A DNA stretch of 32,719 bases from an uncultured Spirochaetia bacterium (GCA_937967705.1 CALCJG010000228.1:1-32719); one strand, 5' to 3'. Counted from the first letter of the stretch, positions 1-6,959 are shown. The notes: generated by a model from the letters alone, not told the origin. Made by a program: numbers and translations.

Positions 1-47
1 GCGGGGTCAAAGGGGACAGGGCTTATCAAGCCCGTCAGGCTCAACCA
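1..47. repeat. Terminal redundancy marking a circular molecule (copy 1)
   Basis: The first 47 bases are identical, base for base, to positions 32673-32719. A reading frame open across the join (GTG at 31994 to TGA at 213-215) shows the ends belong together. This is the usual mark of a circular assembly graph closed with a k-mer overlap, so the unique circle is 32,672 bp. A genuine direct terminal repeat on a linear molecule is the less likely alternative. Confidence 0.93.
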
Positions 48-215
48 ACGGTGCGCCAGAAAAAGGAAGGGTGCTGGTTTCTCCCCGTGAAAGAGAAGAA
101 AATCGGTCAGTTGAAGCTGTTCAGGGATCCTGATTGCGGCAAACGCTGGTTTTTCAATACAAGGGTCTACGGCATGGATCAATATGTTCAGGATCACAGC
201 AGGTTGCTGTCATGA
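1..215 (+). CDS. Replication-initiator candidate, C-terminal part (continues from the window end)
   Basis: This is the last part of the gene that starts at 31994. Codons run in frame from the end of the window (last codon 32717-32719) straight to position 48 and stop at TGA 213-215. The full protein is 297 residues, of which 55 are encoded after position 47. This tail is basic and aromatic-rich, with a Cys-Gly-Lys-Arg-Trp stretch. Bases 1-47 duplicate the window end and must not be counted twice. See the entry at 31994 for domain reasoning and function. Confidence 0.8.
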   Translation, partial: GVKGDRAYQARQAQPTVRQKKEGCWFLPVKEKKIGQLKLFRDPDCGKRWFFNTRVYGMDQYVQDHSRLLS

Positions 216-478
216 CCCTGTTCTCAAAAATTTTTAGTGTTTTTATTCACCCTAAAGGGGTCGTTGGCCGTATGGCCCCGTCCGCCCGCCGTTGCCCTGG
301 GGCGTGGGGTTGTCACCAGCGCTGGTCTCCGGGTTCCCTGCGTAGTTTATCGAGGCCTCCTTGTGCTCCCGGCTTTTCTTGCGTATGGTTGTCCCGGGTT
401 CTGCTTTACGGTCCCGGCGTTGGAATCGTCTCCCCGTCCCTGCAGGGGAATAGATTATGATTATGTGAGGTGCTTATG

Positions 479-982
479 ATGAAACATTTACTTCTTTCCT
501 TACTTCTCTTTGTTCTGGTCCCCTTCAGCCTGTTGGGGGGCGACACTGCGCAGATTGCTTACGTCATCGACGGCGACACCGTCGTTGTCCTGGTGAACGG
601 CAAAAAGGAGTCGGTCCGCCTGATCGGGATCGATACGCCGGAGAGCAAGCGCAACGCTAAAGCATTCCGGGACGCCGAGCGCTCCGGCTCCGATGTGGAG
701 GCCATCGTCGCCTCCGGGAAACGCGCCAGGGCTTTCGTAAAAAGCCAGATCCGGAAGGGTGGTAAGGTTTCCCTGGAGTTTGACGTGGAGAAGCGCGACA
801 GGTACGGCCGCCTCCTGGCCTATATCTACCTTCCGGACGGCCGCATGCTCAATGAAATCATCGTCCGTTCAGGATACGCCTCGGTAATGACCATCCCTCC
901 CAATGTAAAACACAGGGATCTCTTTCAAAAAGCCTACCGCCACGCGCGGCAAAACAAACTCGGCCTCTGGTCGGAAGAATAA
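479..982 (+). CDS. Secreted thermonuclease-like protein (SNase family)
   Basis: A 167-aa staphylococcal-nuclease-like phosphodiesterase. An N-terminal hydrophobic stretch (about residues 1-20, ending near LLGG) looks like a Sec signal peptide, so it is probably exported or envelope-bound. The core starts with VIDGDT, followed by VRLIGIDTPE, which holds the equivalents of Staphylococcus R35, D40, T41 and E43. Later comes RDRYGRLLAYIYL with the R87 equivalent, then the LNE..VRSGYA helix. All catalytic and calcium-binding positions are therefore present and activity is expected, with cleavage of DNA or RNA in a calcium-dependent reaction typical of the family. The GAGG at 467-470 suits ATG 479 (8 nt) or ATG 476; a GTG at 470 would sit on the ribosome site and is rejected. 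Plasmid-borne SNase genes are common, and the role here is unknown. Confidence 0.92.
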   Translation: MKHLLLSLLLFVLVPFSLLGGDTAQIAYVIDGDTVVVLVNGKKESVRLIGIDTPESKRNAKAFRDAERSGSDVEAIVASGKRARAFVKSQIRKGGKVSLEFDVEKRDRYGRLLAYIYLPDGRMLNEIIVRSGYASVMTIPPNVKHRDLFQKAYRHARQNKLGLWSEE

Positions 983-999
983 TAATAGGGGTGATAACC

Positions 1000-1437
1000 A
1001 TGAGTAAATCAGAAGTGATGCAGTCAGTCCAAAACGCCTTTCCGGAGATATACGAGCCGAACGATCCTGATCTTTCCCTGATATTCGATTTCTCAGAGTT
1101 CCGCACGGATACGCTGTTAGTAATGAATGACTTTTTCAAGGATCTGAAAAATTACGGTCTCTTTTCCCAGATGCCCACGGAACTCCTTCGTCAATATCAC
1201 GAAAGATTCAATTATTTCCTGAAACAATACAACGGTCTACAGGACAGCCTGGAGAAAAAGATTTCTACTGTGAAGAAAAACATAGAAAAACATCGAAAAG
1301 AAGACGGTCCGGATTCCTTCCCGGAATGGTTAAATACGAAGGTACTCAATCGCACATTGGGTAAACTGTACTATTACGATTATATCTGTGATCTTGATGG
1401 GTATGTACAATACTTTTTTTCCAAGAAGGTTTGCTAA
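1000..1437 (+). CDS. Hypothetical protein, 145 aa
   Basis: No family recognised. The ATG at 1000 is preceded by AGGGGTG at good distance; an upstream in-frame GTG at 991 overlaps that ribosome site and is less likely. The protein is soluble-looking and mostly helical, with a charged Lys/Glu-rich middle (roughly residues 84-108) that could form a short coiled coil, and a Tyr-rich C-terminal part (YYYDYI, YVQYFF). No signal peptide or membrane segment is visible. It follows the thermonuclease gene by 17 nt and is probably cotranscribed with it. Base composition falls toward AT in its 3' half, as it approaches the AT-rich minus-strand pair. Confidence 0.7.
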   Translation: MSKSEVMQSVQNAFPEIYEPNDPDLSLIFDFSEFRTDTLLVMNDFFKDLKNYGLFSQMPTELLRQYHERFNYFLKQYNGLQDSLEKKISTVKKNIEKHRKEDGPDSFPEWLNTKVLNRTLGKLYYYDYICDLDGYVQYFFSKKVC

Positions 1438-1456
1438 GATAATTTATTCTTACTTC

Positions 1457-1702
1457 TTAATACAATTTTGAGAGTTCTTTTATCCTTATATCAAACATGT
1501 AAAATTCCGCGCCAGCTTGATAAATAATATTGCCGTCTTTATCATAGTATTTACCGAGAAGATCTTCTTTATTCAAGTTACAAAAACTAAGTTTTTTATT
1601 AAGAGTTTTAGAATTAAAGTTTATAGCTGAAATTTCCTTCGCCGTTATAACTTTCAACGAATCTATGTTAATAACCGCATTATGTATGGTATACATACTC
1701 AT
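1457..1702 (-). CDS. Hypothetical protein, 81 aa
   Basis: A small protein of unknown function downstream of the nuclease gene at 1728-2597, with a gap of only 25 nt and the same strand, so the two are likely one transcript. The start ATG at 1700-1702 has GAGGAG eight bases upstream on the minus strand. The predicted fold is a mix of short strands with no membrane segment. A YYDKDGNIIY stretch looks like a beta-hairpin. It is strongly AT-rich, like its neighbour and unlike the flanking genes, which suggests the pair arrived together. An immunity or accessory role beside a nuclease is possible but not shown. Confidence 0.7.
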   Translation of the reverse strand: MSMYTIHNAVINIDSLKVITAKEISAINFNSKTLNKKLSFCNLNKEDLLGKYYDKDGNIIYQAGAEFYMFDIRIKELSKLY

Positions 1703-1727
1703 ATCAGTAACTCCTCATTGTACTGTC

Positions 1728-2597
1728 TTATTCTGCTGTTTCTGTTTTGTATGCATCTTTGAAAAATTCAATGAATAACTCCCTGTTATTTTGGATTTCA
1801 TCTTTTGTTGCTCTTAGATGTACACGATTGCTTTTCCGGTCTTTAAAAACAGTAATCCCCGCATCTTCTAATTTTTTCAGCCATAACTCTTTATCATCAT
1901 TTTTCGAGCCAATTTTTAAAAACGATCTCTTAGGCCAAAAAATAACCATATTGTTTGATTTATTTTGATCTTTAATACCGATGTATCTTCTTAAATAATT
2001 TTCTGATAATGATGTATTTATTGATTTTAAGAGTTCGACACAAAGGTCCACGGTTTGTAGAGTGCTTTCCGAACTGTTCTTCAGCCAGTAGGTCCTGTCT
2101 GTCGGTTCATTATCAGTAATATCAGTATCATCATCAACGCGTTGTATTAAATCTAAAACCTTGGTAAAATTTAATACGATCTTATCATCTATTTTCAATG
2201 CGTTTAATTGAATTGCAATTATCGGTATTGACTTGTTGAAGAGACTGATTATGTTAAAAAATCTGCTGGTAATTTCTTCTGCGATAATTACGGCGATATG
2301 GTCATACTGGCTGTATCTGTTTCTTTCTTCATCCCAGTATTCAAGAGTTCGTATTATGTGAGATTCATTGACTCTACCTAATTGTATTTCTACTTCATAT
2401 CTTGTTTCGGTTTCATCATCTTTTAGTAATAAATCTAATCTCCCGTAGTTTAAAGACTTTTCAATATCTTTGATAACTAAATCACCCAGACCTAAAATAG
2501 AAGGATCTTCTACGATAATATTTTGAAGCCATTTTTCATTAAAACTCGGATTGTCCTTTAAAGAAATCTTTTCGTGTTTAGTATATGTAAGTGCCAT
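1728..2597 (-). CDS. PD-(D/E)XK-type nuclease-like protein
   Basis: A 289-aa protein with a restriction-endonuclease-like fold in its first half. A lone Glu precedes an RLDLLL strand (Asp of motif II), followed by RYEVEIQLGR, which gives the ExQ/ExK-type motif; this is the D...E-x-Q pattern of NucS/DUF91-like and DUF4268/DUF5655-linked nucleases. The C-terminal 75 residues (IFWPKRSFLKIG... onward) look like the small alpha/beta domain often joined to such nucleases. The start at 2597 (MALTYT) has GAGGTG just upstream; an in-frame ATG five codons earlier lacks one. It is AT-rich against its surroundings, in a minus-strand pair with the 81-aa gene. Cargo or defence role is inferred. The family call is moderate and the exact family is unknown. 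Confidence 0.75.
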   Translation of the reverse strand: MALTYTKHEKISLKDNPSFNEKWLQNIIVEDPSILGLGDLVIKDIEKSLNYGRLDLLLKDDETETRYEVEIQLGRVNESHIIRTLEYWDEERNRYSQYDHIAVIIAEEITSRFFNIISLFNKSIPIIAIQLNALKIDDKIVLNFTKVLDLIQRVDDDTDITDNEPTDRTYWLKNSSESTLQTVDLCVELLKSINTSLSENYLRRYIGIKDQNKSNNMVIFWPKRSFLKIGSKNDDKELWLKKLEDAGITVFKDRKSNRVHLRATKDEIQNNRELFIEFFKDAYKTETAE

Positions 2598-3360
2598 TGA
2601 ACACCTCATCAATGTAATCGTTCCTGTGATTATTTCACAATATTGCTAATAGTCAATCATACTTTTTAATATATATTATTTTCCGCGATGTGTTTAGTAA
2701 ATATTTTCCTATTTTATCAAGGCCAGACTGCTCGCAATTTCTCTTATTTTGATTTTTTATTTACAAATGCCCGCCGCCCCCCCCACCGCCTGGTTATTGA
2801 TGTTGGTGCCGGCTCCGCTGGCAGCTTCCGATCAACATGGGATTATGTCGCATTGCTTCCTCTTTAAATAGATAATCATCTCTCGTTCAGAAACAATCCT
2901 CCAGGGGAAACCTCTGCATATCGTCGGCGCAATGTACCCTCCCCTACGGCCCCCGGCCCCACCCCCTCGGCGTCCTGCCTCGGGGGCCGCTCGCTCATCC
3001 TCCGCTCGCTGGGTCCGGAGGCCTCCGGGTCGGCGAACATAATCCATGTTATCGTAAGCTGCTTCGGTCTATCATCGTCGGTGATTATTTTTCGCTTGGT
3101 CGGCGGTGGGGGGGCGGCTCCTCAGCTATCTCAGCTGGTGTAGGCAGACTGGCCCCTCCTGCCTCCCGGCTACGCCCTTCCTTTTCTGCTGTCGAAGCGG
3201 ACACCTTTGTCACGCTTCCTGCGGAGCAGGAATCGCGCCAATTCGATCCGTCCTGCGTCCGGAACAAACCGGTGTCCTTTTCACTTCATTATCTAAATAC
3301 CGTGTCCATTCTAAAAACTTACACCCCCGCCCACCCCTCAAGGGGTAAACAAAAAGAGCA

Positions 3361-3401
3361 GCGGATCGCAACATCGCGAACCGCCGCCCTTTTTGTTTTT
3401 T
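3361..3401 (+). terminator. Intrinsic terminator-like hairpin
   Basis: GCGG-AT-CGC / GCG-AA-CCGC forms an interrupted stem around a six-base loop at 3361-3384, followed by a T-rich tail at 3390-3401 (five T, G, six T). This is a good plus-strand Rho-independent terminator shape, yet no plus-strand gene lies upstream for more than 1.9 kb, so it may end an unannotated RNA or read-through. Confidence 0.5.
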
Positions 3402-3424
3402 ATCACCCTGGTTCTTTCCTTTTT

Positions 3425-3447
3425 CAGGTGCGGAATTTCCGCACCTG
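3425..3447. promoter_or_regulatory. Perfect 23-bp palindrome (protein-binding site candidate)
   Basis: Arms CAGGTGCGGAA and TTCCGCACCTG are exact reverse complements around a single central T. There is no T-tract, so it is not a terminator. Perfect symmetry of this length suggests a site for a dimeric DNA-binding protein, a recombinase or a resolution system. Only one copy was noticed. Confidence 0.55.
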
Positions 3448-3474
3448 TCGGTATTACTGTTTGCACCCCTCCGT

Positions 3475-3500
3475 CAACCCCCATAGATGTGAGGGGGTTG
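3475..3500. repeat. 8-bp-arm inverted repeat / hairpin
   Basis: CAACCCCC at 3475-3482 and GGGGGTTG at 3493-3500 are exact complements around a ten-base loop. It is GC-rich, has no T-run, and lies 27 bases after the 23-bp palindrome. Function is unknown; it is part of the structured block at 3361-3500. Confidence 0.5.
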
Positions 3501-3689
3501 TCTCCGGGGTGTGTTTGTTTTTATACAGTATGTTTCCTCGTTTGCAGGCGTCATGTAGCGGGGTGTCGTCGGCCGTCCTGTAGCGATTTGACCAGGTACC
3601 AATGGGTTTTAGTGAATTCCAGCAAATTTGGCTTCTTGGTTTGACTTGTACGGCGTTTTAAATCACGGGTGAAGGGCAGGTTACCGGGG

Positions 3690-3869
3690 TTATTTTTCTT
3701 CCGACGGGTTGATCTTGTGTTTTAAACAGTACAGCGCCGCAGTCCGAAGGAAGTCTCCGATCTTGATGCCGTTGTCTATGCAGTAATGTGAAATCTTACG
3801 GTGCTCCTCTGGCGTGAGCTGCACCGTGGGTCTTTTGACCTCGCTGAATTGATTTTTCTTTTCCGCCAT
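3690..3869 (-). CDS. Ribbon-helix-helix (RHH/CopG-like) DNA-binding protein
   Basis: A 59-aa protein with the layout of an RHH repressor: a short strand (PTVQLTPEE) for DNA contact, helix A (EHRKISHYCIDN), a turn with Gly (GIKIG), and helix B (DFLRTAALYCLKHK). The start is taken as ATG 3869; a TTG two codons earlier is less likely. Such proteins act as dimers that repress their own promoter or control plasmid copy number or transfer. It is divergent from the operon at 3999. The 130 bp between them carries repeated ACGTATAAACGTA boxes that are the obvious operator candidates. Alternative roles are an antitoxin (no toxin partner seen) or a relaxosome accessory protein (no relaxase seen). Confidence 0.85.
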   Translation of the reverse strand: MAEKKNQFSEVKRPTVQLTPEEHRKISHYCIDNGIKIGDFLRTAALYCLKHKINPSEEK

Positions 3870-3911
3870 GTTCAATCCATAGACCCGCGGTCGGGCCGGG
3901 TCAATAAAAAA

Positions 3912-3956
3912 ACGTATAAACGTAAAAAATACTATTGACGTATAAACGTATATACG
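3912..3956. promoter_or_regulatory. Operator repeats between divergent RHH gene and backbone operon
   Basis: ACGTATAAACGTA occurs exactly at 3912-3924 and again at 3938-3950, 26 bp apart. The second copy runs into a perfect 10-bp palindrome, CGTATATACG, at 3947-3956. A TTGACG (3935-3940) that could serve as a -35 box lies just ahead of the second repeat, so a bound repressor would cover the promoter of the operon starting at 3999. The AT-rich block also contains A-tracts. The RHH protein encoded at 3690-3869 is the likely ligand. Confidence 0.7.
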
Positions 3957-3998
3957 CCACTATACATTAATTTAGTGAAACAACAAGGAGGTGCGCGA

Positions 3999-4430
3999 AT
4001 GAGCGTTATTCTGAAAACAAGAGAAGACATACGGGCCATGACCGGCGGCCTTCTGTTCCATCTCGACCGCTATCGTGATGTGCTTGCGGAATCTGAAGCG
4101 TTTTGCCATGTCAGGGATAGGGTAGGGGAGGGTGAAAACTTCGAGGAACTTTTCATCTGCTGGCTCATGTTCCGCATGTGGGTTGCCAACAAGGTGGCTT
4201 GGGTCATACAGTACGGGGGGCATGTCGATCTCCGCGAGGATCTCCCGGATGTGCCGCCTCGCCGCGTGGATCTCCGCGAGCTCGCCGCCGAGCTTCGCAA
4301 TCTCGATTACAACATCTATACCAACGGCGGCCAGCACTGGCTCGACCACGAGTGGCATCAGCTTTTCAAACAGATAGCCGCCCGGGTCAACATAGAAAGT
4401 GAAATGGCATGTATGGAGGTAGCACGATGA
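3999..4430 (+). CDS. Hypothetical plasmid-backbone protein, 143 aa
   Basis: No family recognised. The start is clear: AAGGAGG seven bases before ATG 3999. The protein is soluble and helical, with many Trp and aromatic residues (LFICWLMFRMW, WVIQYGG) and an acidic/basic segment with repeated Arg-Glu-Leu pairs (DLREL, ELAAELR). It overlaps the next gene by ATGA (4427-4430), so the two are translationally coupled. It is divergent from the RHH gene, with the shared operator region upstream. GC content and codon use match the parA operon rather than the defence cargo. It is probably a maintenance gene; function is unknown. Confidence 0.82.
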   Translation: MSVILKTREDIRAMTGGLLFHLDRYRDVLAESEAFCHVRDRVGEGENFEELFICWLMFRMWVANKVAWVIQYGGHVDLREDLPDVPPRRVDLRELAAELRNLDYNIYTNGGQHWLDHEWHQLFKQIAARVNIESEMACMEVAR

Positions 4431-4822
4431 ACGAGCAGAAATCCCTTTTTGACGGAGTGGATGTAATCCATTCATACAGCCGCGCCCAGGCTATCGACGA
4501 CGGTGTGCTCATCGATGCAAGCGAGATTGCCCGCGAGGCGGGCGTCCGCTTCCCGGTGGCGGTGACCGCCGGGCTCTGGCTTAAATACATCGTCCCCGAC
4601 GAGGCCTCGGCGCTGCACTGTCAAAGCACCGAGAGCCGTCTCTGGGACACTCTCTGGCTCTTACGCCATGCGGCTAAGAATTTCGCCGGCGACACGCTTT
4701 TCTTCGAAGTGTCCTTTGTCATGAAAGGAAGGAAAATGACCAGGGTAAAACTCAAGGCGGTGTGCGGACCGGGGGACACTCCCGAACCCGTGATCACGAT
4801 CATGCTTCCCGGGGAGGATTGA
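4427..4822 (+). CDS. DUF6573-like protein
   Basis: A 131-aa protein that resembles the DUF6573 family, small proteins carried on plasmids and integrative elements whose function is unknown. The typical opening is present: DVIHSYSRAQAIDDGVLID followed by a REAG segment and a PVAVTAGLW strand, then the RLWDTLWLLRHAA helix. The end is a two-strand part (FFEVSF, RVKLKAVCGPGD). The start at 4427 overlaps the stop of the gene before (ATGA) and has GGAGG seven bases upstream; an earlier in-frame ATG at 4409 lacks a ribosome site. A hairpin terminator follows directly, closing this two-gene operon. The family call rests on remembered consensus, not on a search. Confidence 0.82.
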   Translation: MNEQKSLFDGVDVIHSYSRAQAIDDGVLIDASEIAREAGVRFPVAVTAGLWLKYIVPDEASALHCQSTESRLWDTLWLLRHAAKNFAGDTLFFEVSFVMKGRKMTRVKLKAVCGPGDTPEPVITIMLPGED

Positions 4823-4829
4823 GAGCTCG

Positions 4830-4858
4830 GCCCGGCGTAAATACCGGGCAGGTTTTTT
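4830..4858 (+). terminator. Intrinsic terminator after the DUF6573-like gene
   Basis: GCCCGG (4830-4835) pairs with CCGGGC (4844-4849) around an eight-base loop, then AGG and six T (4853-4858). It starts eight bases after the stop codon of the gene ending at 4822. Confidence 0.8.
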
Positions 4859-4959
4859 CAATTGTGCGGATGGCCGGTAATGAAAATCTTTTTGAAAAAT
4901 GTATTGTTTAAATGGGTTGCCGATTGTACAGTATGGAAAAATATTCTGGAAGTAATAAA

Positions 4960-5139
4960 ATGAAAATCGATATTGAACTCTCTGATGAAGAGGCCCTGGC
5001 TTTCGCGCAATTTTTGAAACGTCTCAGATTTGATGTCAGCCGGTCGCTTGCCACCAACGATGATGAAGCCTGGCTGATGATGTCGGCAGGGGAAACGGTT
5101 AGAAAAGCCCTGGCGGAATCGGGTGTCAGTCCACGATAG
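4960..5139 (+). CDS. Small plasmid protein, DUF7706-like
   Basis: A 59-aa protein of a type seen on many plasmids: a short strand (MKIDIELSDEEA), an amphipathic helix (LAFAQFLKRLRF), a central Arg-Ser-Leu-Ala segment, a helix with WLMMSAGE, and a C-terminal ALAESG-x-x-PR end. This pattern resembles DUF7706 proteins; function is unknown. The start at ATG 4960 has GGAAG seven bases upstream. Two earlier in-frame ATG codons (4912, 4933) would add residues that do not fit the family and lack ribosome sites. The gene sits alone between the terminator at 4858 and the AT-rich repeat block, just upstream of the partition operon. Confidence 0.75.
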   Translation: MKIDIELSDEEALAFAQFLKRLRFDVSRSLATNDDEAWLMMSAGETVRKALAESGVSPR

Positions 5140-5181
5140 CTTATGGCCCCAATTTTGGGCTAATTTTTTAAATCCCGCCTC

Positions 5182-5329
5182 ATGAGACATAAAATATATT
5201 ATCGGAACAATAATATATTATTGATTATGAATATTAGTATATCATTTAATCCCCAGCTATGCCGTCAATGAGACATAAAATTTATTGACATTAATTATTC
5301 AATTATATAAGTATGGAATTATATAATTC
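5182..5329. promoter_or_regulatory. AT-rich repeat/palindrome block upstream of the partition operon (centromere, operator or origin candidate)
   Basis: ATGAGACATAAAAT occurs exactly at 5182-5195 and 5268-5281, 86 bp apart. Between and after them are two perfect palindromes: a 16-mer at 5208-5223 (CAATAATATATTATTG) and a 14-mer at 5316-5329 (GAATTATATAATTC). AATTATATAA is also directly repeated at 5301-5310 and 5317-5326. A promoter candidate is TTGACA (5285-5290) with TATAAG (5306-5311), 15-nt spacer, which would place the palindrome at 5316 over the transcription start of the 5350-6907 operon. Such clusters are typical of plasmid centromeres and autoregulated par operators; an origin is also possible. 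A similar ATGTGACATAAAA lies at 31556-31568, upstream of the initiator candidate. Confidence 0.65.
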
Positions 5330-5349
5330 AGTAGTCCGGGGTACCCATT

Positions 5350-5526
5350 ATGGCACTTTCAATAAGTGTGAAAGACGGAAAGGCAGAAAAAATAATCACC
5401 GACGCGAAGGTCAAGGCGGTGAAGAGCAAGGTTTCTCTCTCCGAGGTTGTCATCAAGCTCCTTGAGAAATGGAACAAGGGGGAGATCGAAATCAATGGCG
5501 GCAGGAACGGCAAGGAGGGCATATGA
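5350..5526 (+). CDS. Small basic protein opening the partition operon (RHH-like)
   Basis: A 58-aa gene. The sequence begins MALSISVKDGKAEKIITDAKVK and continues with a SLSEVVIKLLEKWNKGEI helix; a strand followed by helices and this length fit a ribbon-helix-helix DNA-binding protein, though the match is weaker than for the gene at 3690. The stop overlaps the parA start as ATGA (5523-5526), so the two are coupled. GGGG lies eight bases upstream of the start. A palindrome at 5316-5329, 20 bp before the start, would be a natural operator. In many plasmids a small RHH protein (ParG, Omega, CopG type) binds the centromere and represses the par operon; that role is inferred here. Confidence 0.72.
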   Translation: MALSISVKDGKAEKIITDAKVKAVKSKVSLSEVVIKLLEKWNKGEIEINGGRNGKEGI

Positions 5527-6260
5527 AGGTCATCTGCTTCGCCTCTAAAAAAGGCGGCGTATCAAAAACAACATCGGCGGTCATCACCGGACTCATCCTG
5601 TCAGAGAATAAAAAGATCCTGCTCATCGACCTAGATAGCCAGAACGCCCTCACCTCCTTCTTCTTCGAAGACATCTCGAAGATACAGGGGAAGACCATCC
5701 TCGAGGCCATCAAGGGTGAAAAGCTCTTCGCCCAGGTGATACACGAGATCACGCCGAACCTTCATGTCATCCCCTCGGTCCTCCAATTCGAGGAGATCGA
5801 CGAATGGGGTCGAACCGGCAAGGAACTCATCCTCCGCAAGGAGTTGAAGAAGCTCGACGGCAAGTATGATTACGTGATCCTCGATACGCCACCCAACCTC
5901 CGGTCCGAGACCGTCTTCGGCCTCGTGGCGGCCGATATCATCGTGATCCCCGCCCGTCTCGAAAAGATGGACACCCGCGCGATCGACTTCACCATCGACA
6001 AGATCAACAAGCAGATACGTGAGGACTTCAATCCCACCTTGGACAAGATCATCATTCTTCCCACGCAGTTCAATTACCAGAACCGCGTGGTCAACGAGCT
6101 CGCGCTCGAAACGCTCAAAGCCGATTATCCCGATTTGCTGTTGAATATTTCCATCCCCTACACCAGCAAGATCAGTCAGTTCAACTATCTCGGGTTCCAG
6201 GACTCCAACAATCTGAAGAATTTTCCCGAATACAAACAGCTTGTCGAGGTCGTCAAATGA
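5523..6260 (+). CDS. parA: ParA-family partition ATPase
   Basis: A 245-aa Walker-type ParA/MinD-family ATPase. The deviant Walker A is KGGVSKTT (residues 10-17), with the signature lysine ahead of the loop; Walker A' is LLIDLDSQN (33-41) and Walker B is VILDTPP (118-124). It lacks an N-terminal DNA-binding extension, as in small ParA proteins and in PF-32 proteins of Borrelia plasmids, which it resembles. It would bind DNA non-specifically with ATP and move plasmid copies apart together with a centromere-binding partner. The start at 5523 overlaps the stop of the small gene before it; a longer in-frame start at 5469 lies inside that gene. It overlaps the next gene by ATGA (6257-6260), giving a tight three-gene operon. 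Confidence 0.95.
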   Translation: MKVICFASKKGGVSKTTSAVITGLILSENKKILLIDLDSQNALTSFFFEDISKIQGKTILEAIKGEKLFAQVIHEITPNLHVIPSVLQFEEIDEWGRTGKELILRKELKKLDGKYDYVILDTPPNLRSETVFGLVAADIIVIPARLEKMDTRAIDFTIDKINKQIREDFNPTLDKIIILPTQFNYQNRVVNELALETLKADYPDLLLNISIPYTSKISQFNYLGFQDSNNLKNFPEYKQLVEVVK

Positions 6261-6907
6261 GCAAGAAGGATCTATTAAAACAAAAGGCGAAGGGTAAGCT
6301 TGCCATTGACGTCAAGGATGCCGCCCTTGCGGTCGTCCCCAGGGAAAAGGAGGGCGATCTCAAGCGGATCACCATAGAGATCAAATCCGACCTGGACGAG
6401 CTCCGGGATATCGCCGAGTGGTGGAAGGCTAAAAAGGACCGGGTCGTCGAGCTCAAGCAGAGTATTATAGAAAAACTTATCTATGTCCGCGATCATCGCA
6501 AGAAGCTTTTAGTGGGCCGTCCCTTTGAGGAATATCTCTCAAATGATGTTGGCATTTCCAAGGGCTATTTCTACGAGCAGCTGCAGGCATATAATATCTG
6601 CGCCGAGTACCAGAAGCCCGGGCTCTTCAAGAAGGTTGACCACAAGATTCTGGTGAACATAGCCCGCGAAAAAGACAAGGATCGCCAGAAAGAGCTTATC
6701 CAGAAAGCCCCTACCCTTTCCCGCGAGGACTTTAAGAAAGTCAGTCCGACTGACTTTTCAAGGAAAGAGGCGGCCGGCGATGATGAAGATGCATTCATCG
6801 CCACGGTGAATCGGGACGCCCTCTCCATCAAGGTGACCGATACCAGGATATTGCAACAAATCGAAAGTCTGCTCAAAGCCAATGGGATCAAGATCGAGTA
6901 TGTTTAA
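6257..6907 (+). CDS. ParB-like plasmid partition/maintenance protein (PF-49/PF-50-like)
   Basis: A 216-aa protein directly behind parA and overlapping it by ATGA. The N-terminus is highly basic (SKKDLLKQKAKGK). The centre holds a helix-rich DNA-binding-like part: a FEEYLSNDVGISKGYFYEQLQAYNI segment that looks like a helix-turn-helix, followed by a leucine/isoleucine-rich helix and a KDKDRQKELIQKAPTLSREDF stretch. The shape resembles the PF-49/PF-50 partition partners that accompany PF-32 ParA in spirochaete plasmids. It is not a canonical ParB with a CTPase motif. The C-terminal 50 residues form a separate small domain (FIATVNRDALSIKVTDT onward). It likely binds the centromere repeats near 5182-5329; this is inferred from position and family resemblance. 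Confidence 0.82.
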   Translation: MSKKDLLKQKAKGKLAIDVKDAALAVVPREKEGDLKRITIEIKSDLDELRDIAEWWKAKKDRVVELKQSIIEKLIYVRDHRKKLLVGRPFEEYLSNDVGISKGYFYEQLQAYNICAEYQKPGLFKKVDHKILVNIAREKDKDRQKELIQKAPTLSREDFKKVSPTDFSRKEAAGDDEDAFIATVNRDALSIKVTDTRILQQIESLLKANGIKIEYV

Positions 6908-6959
6908 ATCCATTAACTGTATAACGTCGTATCTCTTTTTTCGTCGTTAAGGTAATTTT

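Larger units (their letters stand above)
2598..3689. other. Gene-free region with several hairpins and palindromes
   Basis: About 1.1 kb in which no frame looks like a real gene: start sites lack ribosome sites and translations are low-complexity. The first 150 bases are very AT-rich, then a strongly GC-rich block (2760-3260) follows, containing a 14-bp palindrome (3015-3028). From 3361 onward lie a terminator-like hairpin, a 23-bp perfect palindrome and an 8-bp-arm hairpin, listed separately. It lies between the nuclease cargo and the RHH regulator. It could hold an origin, a transfer or resolution site, or an untranslated RNA; sequence alone does not decide. Confidence 0.6.

Noticed and set aside
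216..478. Overlapping open frames before the thermonuclease gene
   Set aside because: No ribosome sites, low-complexity Pro/Arg/Gly translations, and both frames run into the true start region of the nuclease gene. Treated as an intergenic stretch.
3425..3447. Telomere-resolution (hairpin telomere) site
   Set aside because: The palindrome is short and single, no ResT-like telomere resolvase was recognised, and the ends of the window show a circular molecule.
2832..3644. Several short open frames on both strands in the gene-free region
   Set aside because: They arise from the GC-rich block, lack ribosome sites, and give biased, domain-free translations. They also cross the palindrome and hairpins.
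4070..4402. Open frames in other phases over the 143-aa backbone gene
   Set aside because: Shadows caused by GC-rich codons; the main gene has a strong ribosome site and is coupled to the DUF6573-like gene.
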